64,000 nucleotides of DNA from Christiangramia sabulilitoris (GCF_007050985.1 NZ_VHSF01000001.1:1302001-1366000), one strand, 5' to 3'; shown: positions 15,457 through 25,903, numbered from the stretch's first letter. Notes: generated from the sequence alone by a model not told the origin. Translations and numbers: made by a program.

Positions 15457-18199
15457 AACTTTTCTTTATTTCCTTTTCAACAAATGGAATATCCGGATCA
15501 CAGATCTCCATTATCAATTTTTTTAATTCTGCCTGGAACAGGTCCAGGGTCTCTTCGGTGATCATTGAATCCTTATTTCTACTGCCTTCTTCTTTTTTAG
15601 CAAACTTTAAAAAACCCGATTTCAGATTTTTGAAAGAAACGATTCCTGCCTCAGCCGGGAATTTAAGGTCTTTCTGCAGTGCAATCAAGCTGGTATAAGT
15701 TAAAACCTGAAAACTTTTGGAGTAATTGTCATAATCTTTTGTTATTTCACTCCAGTCGCTAACCGTGAGATGTCTGGATTCCACCTTTCCGGTCTTATAA
15801 TCTATAATACGGGGTATCCCATTTGATCTTTCAAAGCGATCTACTTTCCCGCGAAGATAGACTGAAAATGGTAATTCTTTTATAGGAAGAGCAACCTTAA
15901 GGTCTTGTTCGATCTGAATAATTTGAATTTCTTCACCGGCCTTTAAACGCTTTAATTCGAACCTAAGGAAATTGTGCAGATACCTTTTCGCTACTTCAAA
16001 TATTAAAAGGTTCTTTCCCTTTTCCAGCGGAAGTTTACTATAAGTCTCTGAAAATTCCCTGGAGATCTGAGCATCTGCCTGCTTTATAAAACTTTTTATG
16101 ATCTCCTCATTGATCAACTGGCCTTCGAAACCCTTATAAAGGTTTTCAAGAGCATTATGAACCACTGTACCCAGCGTATTGAAGGCAACCGTTTCTTCCA
16201 CCTCCTCCTGGTCTCTTACGCCTAAGACATATTGATGGTAGAAATCAAGAGGGTTCCTCACGTAGGTAGTAAGAGCCGAAGGCGAAAAACCCGATCCTGC
16301 CAGAGCCTTTAAGCGATCCAGCATAGCCGGCGTTTTTTTTATCTCCCTGAGTTTATTTTTTACCTGTGGAACTTTAGGCCCTACCAGTATCTTTTTAAGT
16401 TCGTGTTGAGGTTGCTTTTCAATTTCCAGTTGAGTAAGAAACCTGCTCTTTTCTCCTGAATTAAGTCCATCTGCCTCAGTATTATAAAGTAGATAGACAT
16501 TTTTAGCTCTTTGCAGTAATCTGTAAAAGTGATAAGTATAAACCGCATCCTTCTCACGATAGGTAGGTAATTTATATTCCTGTTTAAGATCATATGGTAT
16601 AAAAGAGTTATCAGATTTCCCTGCGGGAAGTACCCCTTCATTAAGAGAGGTGATAATCACCGTTTCAAAATCCAGGGCTCTTGATTCAAGCATTCCCATT
16701 AACTGCAATCCTTTAAAAGGTTTTCCCTGAAAATCGAGGGTTTCTGTAGATAATAGTTCCTTATAGAAATTGTACAGGGATTTGATGGATTTCAGGTGAG
16801 GATACAGATCGTTAAGATTTTCCAGCTTATTGAAAAGTACATGAAAATGATATAGAAATTCAAGGCCTATTTTATCTTCTTCCTGTTTAAGATACTTCTT
16901 TAGGATCTGGATTAATTCATGAAAATCTGAAATTAATCGCGAAACTGAATCATTCTTGGGGTCGAAGCAGGCCTTGATAATCGCCTTTTGATTTTCTGAA
17001 AAGCCCGAAATTATAGATTCGTATTTAAGATATACTAGGTTTTCTGTATTGATCTTTGCCAGGAGATCTTCCGCCTCTCGATTTAAGAGGGGATGTAATG
17101 AGGGATGATTTAAAATAGAAATAACGTCCTTATAATAATATTCTTTATTATCATTTAGGTGAACCTGGAACAAATTTTCAAATAAAGAATTCAAGGGCGC
17201 ATTTTTGACTGGGAAGCCCATCGTGATGTTAAGCTCATTAATTTCTGAAGGCAGCGAATTTAGAACAGGAAGTAAAAGTTCTTCTTCTCCAAGTACCACT
17301 GCTGTATTTTCCAACTTTTCCTGCGGCAGTGAGGTAAGGATCTCTCCAATATATTTAGCCTGGCCTATATTTTTTGGTACCCCAATAAATTGGATATTTT
17401 TTTTGGTGGAATAATTTTCTGTGAAATATTCATAGGACCTGTTTTGATAGAATTCCCAGTCCTTTAAATATTCCCTTATAAAGATAGAAGCGGCATGATC
17501 TGCATCCTCATAAAAGATTTTATCCATATCCCAGTAAACTTCGGCACATTTCTTAGCCAGCATGGCCTGGATGATATGTTGTTCAGCGGCATTAAGGGCA
17601 TTAAAACCTATGAATAAGTGCTTACGGCTATTTTCAGAGATATATTGCGGGATGTTCTGCGCAGCCCTGCGATATATAAGTCCCTGGTAACCCTGTTCTT
17701 TCCGGGTTAGACTTTGGGATAATTCCTCATAGTACGCTGGAAGGTTTTTCCAGAACTTTAGATATCGCTTAATGAGTTCGGTCTTTTCTTCCTGAACGTA
17801 CCAATGGGTAAGGTCCTGTATTCCGGAGAGGTAATCAAAGAAAGGCTTATGGTCTATTAAGTACCTGTCTATTTCGTTAAAATCCTGGATCAGGCTTTGG
17901 GCCCAGGTCACGAATGTTTCAAAGTCTTCGATATCATCCTGCGGGGTCAATCTTTTATACACCTCGTAAAACTCAAAAAGGCTGATAGTGTTGTCGATGG
18001 TCTGCAATCCCGATATTTTCTCTGTGAATTCCTCTACACTATAAATAGTTGGGGCAAAAATGTTCTTTTCAGAAATTTCAGCTAACTCCTTTATTAGATA
18101 TGAACCGGCTCTTTTACTGGGGAGAATGAAAACGATCTCTGAAAGGGGAGTGGTGGACTGCTGAAGCTTCAGCAGGACTTCGCGTATAAATGATTTCAT
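15443..18199 (-). CDS. addB: AddB-like PD-(D/E)XK nuclease subunit
   Basis: This 918-residue protein is the likely partner of the AddA-like helicase at 21164-24271, together processing double-strand DNA ends for recombination. The C-terminus carries the RecB-type nuclease: KVDRFER (D787) and IIDYKTG (D800, K802), then the QxxxY-like segment FQVLTYTSL. The N-terminus starts IVFILPSKRAGSYLIKEL where Bacillus AddB has a Walker A loop, so there is no ATP site. The cysteines that hold the AddB 4Fe-4S cluster are not apparent: the FSPSALTTYVRNPLDFYH motif has N where a cysteine is expected. The symbol is by role and domain order. Confidence 0.8.
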   Translation of the reverse strand: MKSFIREVLLKLQQSTTPLSEIVFILPSKRAGSYLIKELAEISEKNIFAPTIYSVEEFTEKISGLQTIDNTISLFEFYEVYKRLTPQDDIEDFETFVTWAQSLIQDFNEIDRYLIDHKPFFDYLSGIQDLTHWYVQEEKTELIKRYLKFWKNLPAYYEELSQSLTRKEQGYQGLIYRRAAQNIPQYISENSRKHLFIGFNALNAAEQHIIQAMLAKKCAEVYWDMDKIFYEDADHAASIFIREYLKDWEFYQNRSYEYFTENYSTKKNIQFIGVPKNIGQAKYIGEILTSLPQEKLENTAVVLGEEELLLPVLNSLPSEINELNITMGFPVKNAPLNSLFENLFQVHLNDNKEYYYKDVISILNHPSLHPLLNREAEDLLAKINTENLVYLKYESIISGFSENQKAIIKACFDPKNDSVSRLISDFHELIQILKKYLKQEEDKIGLEFLYHFHVLFNKLENLNDLYPHLKSIKSLYNFYKELLSTETLDFQGKPFKGLQLMGMLESRALDFETVIITSLNEGVLPAGKSDNSFIPYDLKQEYKLPTYREKDAVYTYHFYRLLQRAKNVYLLYNTEADGLNSGEKSRFLTQLEIEKQPQHELKKILVGPKVPQVKNKLREIKKTPAMLDRLKALAGSGFSPSALTTYVRNPLDFYHQYVLGVRDQEEVEETVAFNTLGTVVHNALENLYKGFEGQLINEEIIKSFIKQADAQISREFSETYSKLPLEKGKNLLIFEVAKRYLHNFLRFELKRLKAGEEIQIIQIEQDLKVALPIKELPFSVYLRGKVDRFERSNGIPRIIDYKTGKVESRHLTVSDWSEITKDYDNYSKSFQVLTYTSLIALQKDLKFPAEAGIVSFKNLKSGFLKFAKKEEGSRNKDSMITEETLDLFQAELKKLIMEICDPDIPFVEKEIKKSYGSF

Positions 18200-18210
18200 A
18201 CGCCTAAAAT

Positions 18211-18240
18211 AAAAAAACGCCCCGCAATGCGGAGCGTTTT
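18211..18240 (-). terminator. Intrinsic terminator of ompA
   Basis: AACGCCCCGC/GCGGAGCGTT has one mismatch, and seven T follow on the minus strand. It lies between ompA and the AddB-like gene. Confidence 0.85.
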
Positions 18241-18267
18241 CTTGTATGATTTATTAGGAATTAATTC

Positions 18268-19680
18268 CTATTCTTCAGAAGATTCTTTCATCTCTCTGTC
18301 TTTGTCTAAAGAGATTTCAACACGTCTGTTCTGTTGTCTTCCTTTTGCAGTACTGTTAGTTGCAATTGGCTGAGTTTCACCGTATCCTTCAGAAGTTAAT
18401 CTCTTAGAAGGTACACCATTCTCTTCTAACCATTTAGCTACAGAAGCAGCACGCTCCTTAGAAAGCTTCATGTTGTAAGAATCGCTACCAGTACTATCTG
18501 TATGTCCTTCAACGTGGAAGATAGTAGTAGAGTACTCATTCATGATGTCTACGATAGACTGAAGAGCTTCTTCAGATTCTTTTCTGATAGTTGCTTTATT
18601 AAGATCGAATAATACAGTTTTAGAGTATTCGTTCAATTCAGTAATTACTTCAGCAGTTGGCTCTGGACATCCGTTAGATGAAGCAGGACCAGCTTCTTCT
18701 GGACAATCATCGTCTTTATCAAGGATTCCGTCACCGTCAGTATCAGGCCAAGGGCATCCGTTGTTTTCAGCTGGACCAGCTTCTTCAGGACACTCATCAT
18801 CACCATCTCTTACACCGTCACCGTCAGCATCAGGACAACCGTTTAATTCAGCAAGACCTGCAACTTCTGGACAGTCATCATCAGGATCGGCTATACCGTC
18901 ACCGTCAGTATCAGGACATCCGTCAAATTCTGCAAGACCAGCTTTATCTGGACATGCATCCTGACGATCTTCGATTCCGTCACCGTCAGTATCAGGACAA
19001 CCGTTGAATTCAGCTAGACCTGGAGTTTCAGGACATTCGTCATCTTTATCATAAATTCCGTCACCGTCAGTATCTTTTCCTCCGAAGATGAATTTGATAC
19101 CGGCTGTGTGTTGAAAATGCTTAGCGCTTTCCGGCTCGAATGCATGCTTATATTTTGACTCTAGAGATAAAGCGATGTTATCTGAAAACCAGAAGTTTAA
19201 TCCTACTTTACCATTAAGGGTTGCAGCATCTGCGTTTGCGATATCGTCACCATCCTGGTCACCAATCCAAACATAACCACCACCAATACCAACAACAGGA
19301 TCAATCCATCCGTCGTTTAGCATTGCTCTCAGGCTATAATCAGCACTTAGATCTAAAGAGTAATAGGCTAGATCACCTACGCTTCTATCACCATACTTAT
19401 CGATCTGGTTGATAGAACCACTCAATTCACCAACAAAACCTGCTCCGATATATCTGGAAACAGAAAGTTTTGAGACCGCAGGAAGGATATTCCAGTGATC
19501 ACCAGTATTAAAGTATTCGTCGAACATACCGCCGCGAGGAGCATCCTCTCCAACCGGATAGAAATCGACTGCATTGGTACCAATACCAATTGCCCATGGG
19601 TTGTTAGCATCCTGTGCCTTAACCGAAGAAAAGCCAAATATCAGTAAGGTGGCCAACACAATTTTGTTAAGATGTTTCAT
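18268..19680 (-). CDS. OmpA family outer-membrane protein with TSP3-type calcium repeats
   Basis: The 470-residue protein has three parts. First comes a signal peptide (ends near VKAQ) and an N-terminal beta-barrel (about 22-205). Next are about six repeats of the DTDGDGIxDxxDxCP type (about 205-345), the aspartate-rich thrombospondin type 3 motif that binds calcium. Last is a C-terminal OmpA peptidoglycan-binding domain (about 355-465, [29 protein letters not shown]). It ties the outer membrane to the wall. A canonical promoter lies 35 bases upstream, and strong expression is likely. The repeats make open frames on the opposite strand that are artefacts. Confidence 0.95.
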   Translation of the reverse strand: MKHLNKIVLATLLIFGFSSVKAQDANNPWAIGIGTNAVDFYPVGEDAPRGGMFDEYFNTGDHWNILPAVSKLSVSRYIGAGFVGELSGSINQIDKYGDRSVGDLAYYSLDLSADYSLRAMLNDGWIDPVVGIGGGYVWIGDQDGDDIANADAATLNGKVGLNFWFSDNIALSLESKYKHAFEPESAKHFQHTAGIKFIFGGKDTDGDGIYDKDDECPETPGLAEFNGCPDTDGDGIEDRQDACPDKAGLAEFDGCPDTDGDGIADPDDDCPEVAGLAELNGCPDADGDGVRDGDDECPEEAGPAENNGCPWPDTDGDGILDKDDDCPEEAGPASSNGCPEPTAEVITELNEYSKTVLFDLNKATIRKESEEALQSIVDIMNEYSTTIFHVEGHTDSTGSDSYNMKLSKERAASVAKWLEENGVPSKRLTSEGYGETQPIATNSTAKGRQQNRRVEISLDKDREMKESSEE

Positions 19681-19714
19681 ATTTAATTGTTTAGTTTTAA
19701 GTGTTAATTGTGAA

Positions 19715-19745
19715 CAAAAGTATATTCTTAATGTATATTAACAAA
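19715..19745 (-). promoter_or_regulatory. Promoter of ompA
   Basis: TTTG (19742-19745), exactly 19 bases, then TACTTTTG (19715-19722) on the minus strand is a textbook Bacteroidota -33/-7 promoter. Confidence 0.8.
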
Positions 19746-19867
19746 GGTAAAAATAATAAAGTTTTCTTAATTACAGCGCGATTCCAAAGGATTTCTAAGA
19801 CTTCTGATAACTGAATATCAATTAATTTACTAATAAATTAGTGACTTTAAAATCGCTTTTTTCTGTT

Positions 19868-21061
19868 TTAAATTACCCCAAGATCTTTCCCGACTTTTTC
19901 AAAAGCCTTGATTGCTTTATCCAGATGCGCTTTATCATGAGCAGCAGATAGTTGCACTCTTATCCTTGCTTTTCCCTTAGGAACTACCGGATAAAAGAAG
20001 CCAATCACATAAATTCCTTCTTCGAGCAATTTGTCTGCCATATCCTGTGAAAGCTTGGCATCATGCAACATTACCGGTACTATTGCAGACTCTCCATCAA
20101 TAATTTCAAAGCCTGCATCCTTAATGCCTTTTTTAAAGTATTCTGTATTTTCCTTTAATTTTTTTCTAAGGCTGTTATCGGTCTTTAGCATATCAAAAAC
20201 CTTAATAGAAGCTCCCACAATTGCCGGGGCCAGAGAGTTGGAAAAAAGGTAAGGTCTGGATCTTTGTCTTAATATTTCTATTATCTCTTTTTTTGCAGTT
20301 GTGTACCCACCCATGGCACCTCCAAGAGCTTTCCCCAGGGTACCGGTGATAATATCCACCCTGTCCAGGACACCTTTTTCTTCTAATGTTCCAATTCCCT
20401 GCTCTCCTATGAAACCTGTAGCGTGGCATTCATCGATCATTACCATCGCGTCGTATTTATCGGCGAGATCACAAATTTTATCCAGGGGAGCTACCAGGCC
20501 GTCCATAGAAAATACTCCGTCTGTGACGATAAGTATATGACGTGCGCCGTTCTCTTTGGCTTCCTTCAATTTATTCTCGAGATCTGCCATATCGCCGTTC
20601 TGGTAACGGTACCTGGCAGCCTTACATAGTCGTACCCCGTCAATGATCGAGGCATGATTCAATGAATCTGATATGATCGCATCTTCCTTGGTTAATAAAG
20701 GCTCAAAGATCCCGCCGTTAGCATCAAAACAGGCCGCGTATAAAATTGTGTCTTCTGTACCATAAAAATCAGATATCTTTTGCTCCAGTTCTTTATGTAT
20801 ATCCTGGGTTCCGCAGATAAAACGGACACTGGACATACCAAATCCGTGAGAATCCAATGTGTCTTTAGCAGCCTGAATAACTTCCGGATGTGAGGACAAT
20901 CCCAGGTAATTATTCGCACAAAAATTGATCACCTCTTCTCCTGAAGCTATTTTAATAACTGCATCCTGCGGACTTGTTATAATTCGTTCTCTTTTATAAA
21001 GACCCGCGTCCTTAATTTCTTCAATTTCTTTTTCTAAATGTTCTTTTATAGCTCCGTACAT
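19868..21061 (-). CDS. kbl: Glycine C-acetyltransferase (2-amino-3-ketobutyrate CoA ligase)
   Basis: This PLP enzyme of the alpha-oxoamine synthase family splits 2-amino-3-ketobutyrate into glycine and acetyl-CoA in threonine breakdown. The PLP lysine is K244 in [32 protein letters not shown] and [10 protein letters not shown] mark the cofactor pocket. The 397 residues match Kbl. Related enzymes such as serine palmitoyltransferase and KBL share the fold; overall similarity favours KBL. Threonine dehydrogenase is not in the window. Confidence 0.9.
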   Translation of the reverse strand: MYGAIKEHLEKEIEEIKDAGLYKRERIITSPQDAVIKIASGEEVINFCANNYLGLSSHPEVIQAAKDTLDSHGFGMSSVRFICGTQDIHKELEQKISDFYGTEDTILYAACFDANGGIFEPLLTKEDAIISDSLNHASIIDGVRLCKAARYRYQNGDMADLENKLKEAKENGARHILIVTDGVFSMDGLVAPLDKICDLADKYDAMVMIDECHATGFIGEQGIGTLEEKGVLDRVDIITGTLGKALGGAMGGYTTAKKEIIEILRQRSRPYLFSNSLAPAIVGASIKVFDMLKTDNSLRKKLKENTEYFKKGIKDAGFEIIDGESAIVPVMLHDAKLSQDMADKLLEEGIYVIGFFYPVVPKGKARIRVQLSAAHDKAHLDKAIKAFEKVGKDLGVI

Positions 21062-21163
21062 AATTCAATGTTGTTATTTAAAAAATAATGGTGGCACAAT
21101 AACTATCCTGGACAGGATAAAGCAAACCGGTTGCACCAAATGCATCACAAATTTATAATTCTT

Positions 21164-24100
21164 TTATACATTTTTGATGATAATAGGCTTATTCGTGTAG
21201 ATCAATAAACATTTATCAATTTCATAGCCCATATCGCGCAGGGCATTAGCATATTCTGAAACCTGCCTGGTGTGTGTATCTACAAATCCACCTGTCTTGT
21301 AATCTAAGACGCTTACTTTACCAGCCTGAATATTTATCCGGTCTGGTCGCAGCCTTTTACCTGAAGTGGTGATGATTTCCTTTTCGTTTAAATTCTGAAC
21401 TCCCCGGGCAAAATATTTTGCCAACTCGGGATGCATAATAATATCTGCAATAAGACCTTTGATTTCCTGCCTGGAGTCTTCTGTAATGAGGCCATAATTT
21501 ACGGCCCAGTCTATGGCCGAATCCAAATTAGAAGCATCATTGATTCTGGCCAGAATTTCGTGTGCGATCTCTCCCTTTTCGATCGCTTCCTGTTGCCTGG
21601 AATCCCAAAGACTACCAGACCTGGTCACAATGTTTACCGCCTGGTTTCGTGTGTTTGAGGAATAATAGCGGGAAGGCTCTATGCTGGAATTTTCAGAAAT
21701 TTTGCCCGGAAATATATTATTAGAATCTCCAAATTCATAAGTGAAACCGTCATTCCACTTTTCTGCAGATCTCAGGTAATCGCATAAAATATCAGATACA
21801 TTAGCAGACTTTTTAGGTTTTTCATTGAAATTGGAAATTATATAAAGCTGTTGTGCTGCCCTGGTACAGGCGACGTATAAAACGTTTAACGTATCCAATT
21901 CATTTTTATAAAGAAGTTCCTGGTATTTGTTCGCAGCATTCTCATTCCAGTTTAGCATCTTTTGAGATGCGCTTACATATGCAATGGGGATATGTTCGTC
22001 ATTTATTTCCAGCCAAAGGTTGTCATTCCTCGTGTCCTGCAGGTCTGAATTCGCGAATGGGTAAATCACTACCGGGAATTCCAGGCCTTTAGATTTATGG
22101 ATCGTCATGATCTGTACCGCATCATCTGCATCTGGTATCACAATGCTTAAGCTGTCCTTTTTCTGATCCCATTTAATAAGAAAATCATTGAGGCCATTGG
22201 ATGTCTTTTGCGCAGTTTCAAATACAAAATCCAGGAAGAACTGTATATATGCATTAGAATCCTCAACCAGATGAAATGATCTTATAATATATTCCACAGA
22301 TTCATACAGGGAAAGCTTTTTCAAGGCATTAAGATCGAATTCAAGACCATACTCTCCCAACCATTCCAAGAATGCCGCCCCGTTATTTGGTAAAAATTCC
22401 ACCAGGGTTTGATGCGTTGAAGCTTCATCCAGAAACCTTTCAGATAGATAATCAAAGATGCTCAGTTTTAACTGATCATCCTGCGAATTAAGAGAATAGG
22501 AAAGAACGTCCACGATGAACCTGACTTCCGGTGATTGGGATAATAAAAGGGTTTCAGAAGAAATAACAGAAACAGAATTTTCACTTAAAAATTCTGCAAT
22601 GGCGACTCCTTCACTACGTTTTCTGGTAAGTATGCAAAGGTCTTTTCGCCGGAATCCCTTTTTATCCAGATCATATATTGTTTCCAGAATCTTTTTTGGG
22701 TATATCTCAAATTCTTCTTCGCGGTTATCGGCTTCAATAAATTGAATATTTACGTATCCAAAATCACCTTTTTTAGGATTCTGGGCAGAATTTTTAAAAA
22801 GGTCTGCATATTCAGGATAGTTAAGCGATAGTGCGGCGAATTTGAAAAAGCTGTTGTTGAAGTTTACTACCTCAGAGCCACTTCTGAAATTATCGGGTAA
22901 GTTTACCACATTCTGGGCGGTTTGAAACGGGACGGTTTTTAAATTGCTAAGATCTATTAACTGCTCGGCCCTCCCGCCGCGCCACCTGTAAATACTTTGT
23001 TTTGCATCTCCCACGATAGTGAGTCCTCCCGGCTCTGCAGAATCCAGTTTATTTCCAACCAGGGGAATCAGGTTTTCCCATTGCATGGTAGAAGTATCCT
23101 GGAATTCATCTATAAAATAATGCTGATAGCGTTCCCCGAGGCGTTCGTAAATAAAAGGAACCGGCTGGTCTTTCACCTGTTCGCTGATCCTGGGATTGAA
23201 TTCTGAAATAAGAACAAGGTTGCGGTCTTTCTTTATAAGCTCGACTTCGCGGTTGATCTCGTTTAGAAGCGAGAGCTGTACAAGGTTCTTTTTTACCTCT
23301 CTGAAAAATTCAATATTAAAATAGGCTCGTTTCGTCGTCTCAAATAATTCTGCGATCTCTGGCTGAAGGCTATCCATTATAGATTTACCTGCATCATCGA
23401 GAGATTTATTATAAAGGGGAGCCTCGGCAATTTGCAGAGCCCAGTTCGTGGAATAATTAATGTTCTGATCGCCATTCTTTATTTTTTTAAAATAACCCGG
23501 AACAGATCCTCTGCTGAACCATTTTTCATCTACTGCGTTCGTTTGGATAAGTTCAAAAAAATAATCTGAGGAAACTTTTAGAGTTTCTTCTGCGGCTTTG
23601 ATATCGGCATTAAGTTTTCTGCCAAATTTCTCAAAATCCTCTAAAGTTTTTGTCTTTAGCGTTTGAACCGCCTTTTGGTGGTTCTCATTTATCAACAGTC
23701 TCGCGATCTGGAAAAGATCCCGACTTATATCCCAGCTTTTATCGTCATCTGTTTTCGACAGGGTATAATCGATTAAAACCCGGGTTAGTTTTTTATCTTT
23801 TCCTGCTTTACCTATAAGGCTTTCCACCGCTTCCATCAAAACTTCATCTGCACTTAATTCTACCTCAAAATTCATTGGGATTCCCAGATCCCTGGCGAAG
23901 GTGCGCAGTACTCTATGGGTAAATCCATCTATGGTAGAAATTTCAAAAGCTGCATAGTTGTGAATGATACTTTTTAAAATTTCCCTGGATCTACTTCTTA
24001 TCTCCACCTCAGAAATGCCTGTTTCTTTGGAAATTGCCATTAGCATCGCATTTTCTGAAGAATCATCTTCTTCCCTGGAAAATTCTGCCAGGCTATCGAT

Positions 24101-24271
24101 AATCCTTTTCTTCATCTCACCAACAGCTTTATTGGTAAAGGTAATGGCGAGTATATTTTTATACCGGTCCCTTTTAGGAGATGTAAAAAGAAGACTAAGG
24201 TATTCTTTCACAAGGGTAAAGGTCTTGCCAGATCCGGCAGAAGCATTATAAATATTGAAGGAATTTTTCAA
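21164..24271 (-). CDS. addA: AddA-like UvrD/RecB helicase-nuclease
   Basis: This 1035-residue SF1 helicase is fused to a RecB-type nuclease. Walker A is NASAGSGKT (9-17), Walker B is HYFIDEFQDTS, motif III is VGDAKQSIYRWRGGR and motif VI is VLYVACTRAAQQLY. The C-terminal nuclease has VLDYKTGGF (D990, K992) and a downstream QVSEYANAL. With the AddB-like protein it would form an AddAB/RexAB end-resection complex; kbl and ompA separate the two genes. The start appears to be TTG at 24271; no in-frame ATG precedes the Walker loop. Confidence 0.9.
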   Translation of the reverse strand: MKNSFNIYNASAGSGKTFTLVKEYLSLLFTSPKRDRYKNILAITFTNKAVGEMKKRIIDSLAEFSREEDDSSENAMLMAISKETGISEVEIRSRSREILKSIIHNYAAFEISTIDGFTHRVLRTFARDLGIPMNFEVELSADEVLMEAVESLIGKAGKDKKLTRVLIDYTLSKTDDDKSWDISRDLFQIARLLINENHQKAVQTLKTKTLEDFEKFGRKLNADIKAAEETLKVSSDYFFELIQTNAVDEKWFSRGSVPGYFKKIKNGDQNINYSTNWALQIAEAPLYNKSLDDAGKSIMDSLQPEIAELFETTKRAYFNIEFFREVKKNLVQLSLLNEINREVELIKKDRNLVLISEFNPRISEQVKDQPVPFIYERLGERYQHYFIDEFQDTSTMQWENLIPLVGNKLDSAEPGGLTIVGDAKQSIYRWRGGRAEQLIDLSNLKTVPFQTAQNVVNLPDNFRSGSEVVNFNNSFFKFAALSLNYPEYADLFKNSAQNPKKGDFGYVNIQFIEADNREEEFEIYPKKILETIYDLDKKGFRRKDLCILTRKRSEGVAIAEFLSENSVSVISSETLLLSQSPEVRFIVDVLSYSLNSQDDQLKLSIFDYLSERFLDEASTHQTLVEFLPNNGAAFLEWLGEYGLEFDLNALKKLSLYESVEYIIRSFHLVEDSNAYIQFFLDFVFETAQKTSNGLNDFLIKWDQKKDSLSIVIPDADDAVQIMTIHKSKGLEFPVVIYPFANSDLQDTRNDNLWLEINDEHIPIAYVSASQKMLNWNENAANKYQELLYKNELDTLNVLYVACTRAAQQLYIISNFNEKPKKSANVSDILCDYLRSAEKWNDGFTYEFGDSNNIFPGKISENSSIEPSRYYSSNTRNQAVNIVTRSGSLWDSRQQEAIEKGEIAHEILARINDASNLDSAIDWAVNYGLITEDSRQEIKGLIADIIMHPELAKYFARGVQNLNEKEIITTSGKRLRPDRINIQAGKVSVLDYKTGGFVDTHTRQVSEYANALRDMGYEIDKCLLIYTNKPIIIKNV

Positions 24272-24376
24272 TGGGGCTATGATTATTAGGTTTAGCGGTA
24301 ATGGGAAACTTTAAAAGTAAAATAAAAATGAGTTTCACATCTGCAATGCTTTTAAGTATTTTATAACACGAAATAA

Positions 24377-24407
24377 TTTCCATTAAATGCCCTAATAGCT
24401 AAATTTG
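24377..24407 (+). promoter_or_regulatory. Promoter of sodA
   Basis: TAAATTTG (24400-24407) fits the -7 consensus, and a weak TTTC lies 19 bases upstream. The start codon is 40 bases downstream. Confidence 0.6.
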
Positions 24408-24446
24408 GGACAGTTTAAGTACTAATCACTAAAAAATCAGATAATT

Positions 24447-25055
24447 ATGTCTTTTGAGTTACCAAAATTAAAATATGCTTTTGATGCATTGGAACCACAT
24501 ATTGATGCTAAAACTATGGAAATCCACCATGGAAAACATCATGCGGGTTATACTAAAAAATTAAACGACGCCATTGAGGGAACGGATATGGAGGGTAAAA
24601 ATATCGAGAACATTCTTAAAAATCTTGATATGTCCAATAAAGCTGTTCGAAATAACGGTGGTGGATTTTATAACCACAGCTTATTCTGGGAAATCATGTC
24701 TCCGGAAGGCGGTGGTAAACCTGAAGGTGAATTGGCCGAAGCTATCAATAGCGCTTTTGGATCTTTTGAGGCATTCAAAGAAGAATTCTCAAATGCTGCA
24801 GCAGGCCAGTTTGGATCTGGATGGGCGTGGCTATGTGTTCATGAAGGTGGTAAGGTAGAAGTATGTTCTACTCCAAACCAGGATAATCCAATCATGCCGG
24901 AGGTAGGATGTGGAGGAACTCCAATTTTAGGTCTGGATGTTTGGGAGCATGCATATTACCTGAACTATCAAAATAAGCGTCCGGAATATATCGATGCATT
25001 TTTCAATGTTATAGACTGGACAGAAGTTTCCAGCCGTTACGCGAAAGCAAAATAA
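24447..25055 (+). CDS. sodA: Superoxide dismutase (Mn or cambialistic Fe/Mn)
   Basis: It disproportionates superoxide in the cytoplasm. At 202 residues there is no signal peptide. Metal ligands are H27, H77, D164 and H168 ([26 protein letters not shown]). The glycine-rich segment before NHSLFW and the glutamine in NQDNP are the pattern expected of Mn-type rather than Fe-type enzymes, though cambialistic use is possible. It has its own promoter and terminator. Confidence 0.95.
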   Translation: MSFELPKLKYAFDALEPHIDAKTMEIHHGKHHAGYTKKLNDAIEGTDMEGKNIENILKNLDMSNKAVRNNGGGFYNHSLFWEIMSPEGGGKPEGELAEAINSAFGSFEAFKEEFSNAAAGQFGSGWAWLCVHEGGKVEVCSTPNQDNPIMPEVGCGGTPILGLDVWEHAYYLNYQNKRPEYIDAFFNVIDWTEVSSRYAKAK

Positions 25056-25075
25056 TTTTATTTGCAACATATACT

Positions 25076-25104
25076 AAAGGCCGCTTTATGCGGCCTTTTT
25101 TTTT
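25076..25104 (+). terminator. Intrinsic terminator of sodA
   Basis: AAAGGCCGC-TTTAT-GCGGCCTTT is followed by a run of nine T, 21 bases past the stop. Confidence 0.9.
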
Positions 25105-25133
25105 GTGATGATCACGATATTTCAATTTACAGC

Positions 25134-25210
25134 ATAAAAAAAGGCGGAATAAATTCCACCTTTTTTTGCCCCAAATCTACCATGAACTTAACCTACTTAT
25201 GCTATGGTAG
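25134..25210 (-). ncRNA. Candidate small RNA, array copy 1
   Basis: The 5' hairpin pairs CTACCAT with ATGGTAG across a 20-base loop containing GCATAAGTAGGTTAAGTTC. A linker ATTTGGGGC and a terminator stem GGTGGAAT/ATTCCGCC flanked by A7 and T7 follow. On this strand the stem is complete with one U-G pair; on the plus strand the same position is a C-A mismatch, so the minus strand is favoured. The terminator loop is two bases shorter than in copies 2-4. Confidence 0.65.
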
Positions 25211-25212
25211 GT

Positions 25213-25277
25213 TGAATATAAAACGAATTTTTGTAGCAGCTTTAATTATTAGACGAACTACCTGTAAAATAGTTAAA
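25213..25277 (-). promoter_or_regulatory. Promoter region of array copy 1
   Basis: The -7-like TATATTCA (25213-25220) lies 3 bases before the RNA body. The 29-base box at 25249-25277 (TTTAACTA... GGTAGTTCGTCTAA) begins 28 bases further upstream. No TTG at -33. Confidence 0.55.
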
Positions 25278-25310
25278 ATACTATAAAACAGTATTTTATG
25301 ATTTATTTCC

Positions 25311-25389
25311 ATAAAAAAAGGCGGAATAAAAATTCCACCTTTTTTTGCCCCAAATCTACCATGAACTTAACCTACTTATGCTATGGTAG
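25311..25389 (-). ncRNA. Candidate small RNA, array copy 2
   Basis: The body is the same as copy 1 with a 7-bp 5' stem and a terminator loop of AATTTTTATT form. It is the best-preserved unit together with copy 1. Confidence 0.65.
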
Positions 25390-25391
25390 GT

Positions 25392-25456
25392 TGAATATAA
25401 AACGAATTTTTGTAGCAGTTTTAATTATTAGACGAACTACCAGTATAATTGTTAAA
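25392..25456 (-). promoter_or_regulatory. Promoter region of array copy 2
   Basis: -7-like TATATTCA is at 25392-25399 and the upstream box at 25428-25456, again 28 bases apart. Confidence 0.55.
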
Positions 25457-25488
25457 CGGCTATAAAAGAGTATTTTACACTTATTTCC

Positions 25489-25567
25489 ATAAAAAAAGGC
25501 GGAATAAAAATTCCACCTTTTTTTGCCCCAAATCTACCATGAACTTAACCTACTTATGCTATGGTAT
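25489..25567 (-). ncRNA. Candidate small RNA, array copy 3
   Basis: The body is identical to copy 2 over the 49-base block. The 5' stem is shortened to TACCAT/ATGGTA. Confidence 0.6.
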
Positions 25568-25569
25568 AG

Positions 25570-25634
25570 TGAAGATAAAACGAATATCTGAATCAATTTT
25601 ATTTATTAGACAAACTACCTGTAAATTAGTTAAA
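25570..25634 (-). promoter_or_regulatory. Promoter region of array copy 3
   Basis: -7-like TATCTTCA is at 25570-25577 and the box at 25606-25634; the 28-base spacing is kept although the spacer sequence has changed. Confidence 0.5.
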
Positions 25635-25690
25635 CTGCTGAAATACAGATTTTTGTAGTATTTTTTAACTTTACGTTTTAAATTGTTGAC

Positions 25691-25768
25691 ATAAAAAAAG
25701 GCGGAATAAAAATTCCACCTTTTTTTGCCCCAAATCTACCATGAACTTAACCTACTTATGCTATGGTA
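25691..25768 (-). ncRNA. Candidate small RNA, array copy 4
   Basis: It has the same body and terminator as copy 3. The sequence upstream has diverged strongly, yet the control elements remain in place. Confidence 0.6.
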
Positions 25769-25771
25769 TCT

Positions 25772-25836
25772 TAAAGATAAGAAGAAATTTCAGGGAAAAT
25801 TAATTTTTTAGATGAACTACCGGTTAAATGGTTAAG
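25772..25836 (-). promoter_or_regulatory. Promoter region of array copy 4
   Basis: -7-like TATCTTTA is at 25772-25779 and the box at 25808-25836, 28 bases apart. Confidence 0.5.
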
Positions 25837-25903
25837 ATACTGAAAATCAATATATTGATAGTTTTCGAGTAATCTAATACAACATTATAGTGACCGGCGG
25901 GAC

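Noticed and set aside
18678-19007. 109-codon plus-strand frame rich in Q, R, H
   Set aside because: Shadow of the aspartate-rich calcium repeats of ompA.
25311-25389. Small peptide on the minus strand of the array (start ATGGTAGATTTGGGG)
   Set aside because: The two-base length difference in the terminator loop between copies shifts the frame, so no common peptide exists.
25062-25658. Open frames of 74 and 69 codons on the plus strand through the array
   Set aside because: Their shared peptide (NSTFFCPKSTMNLTYLCYG) is just the translated repeat and terminator; the frames begin outside units and are not kept in copies 4 and 5.
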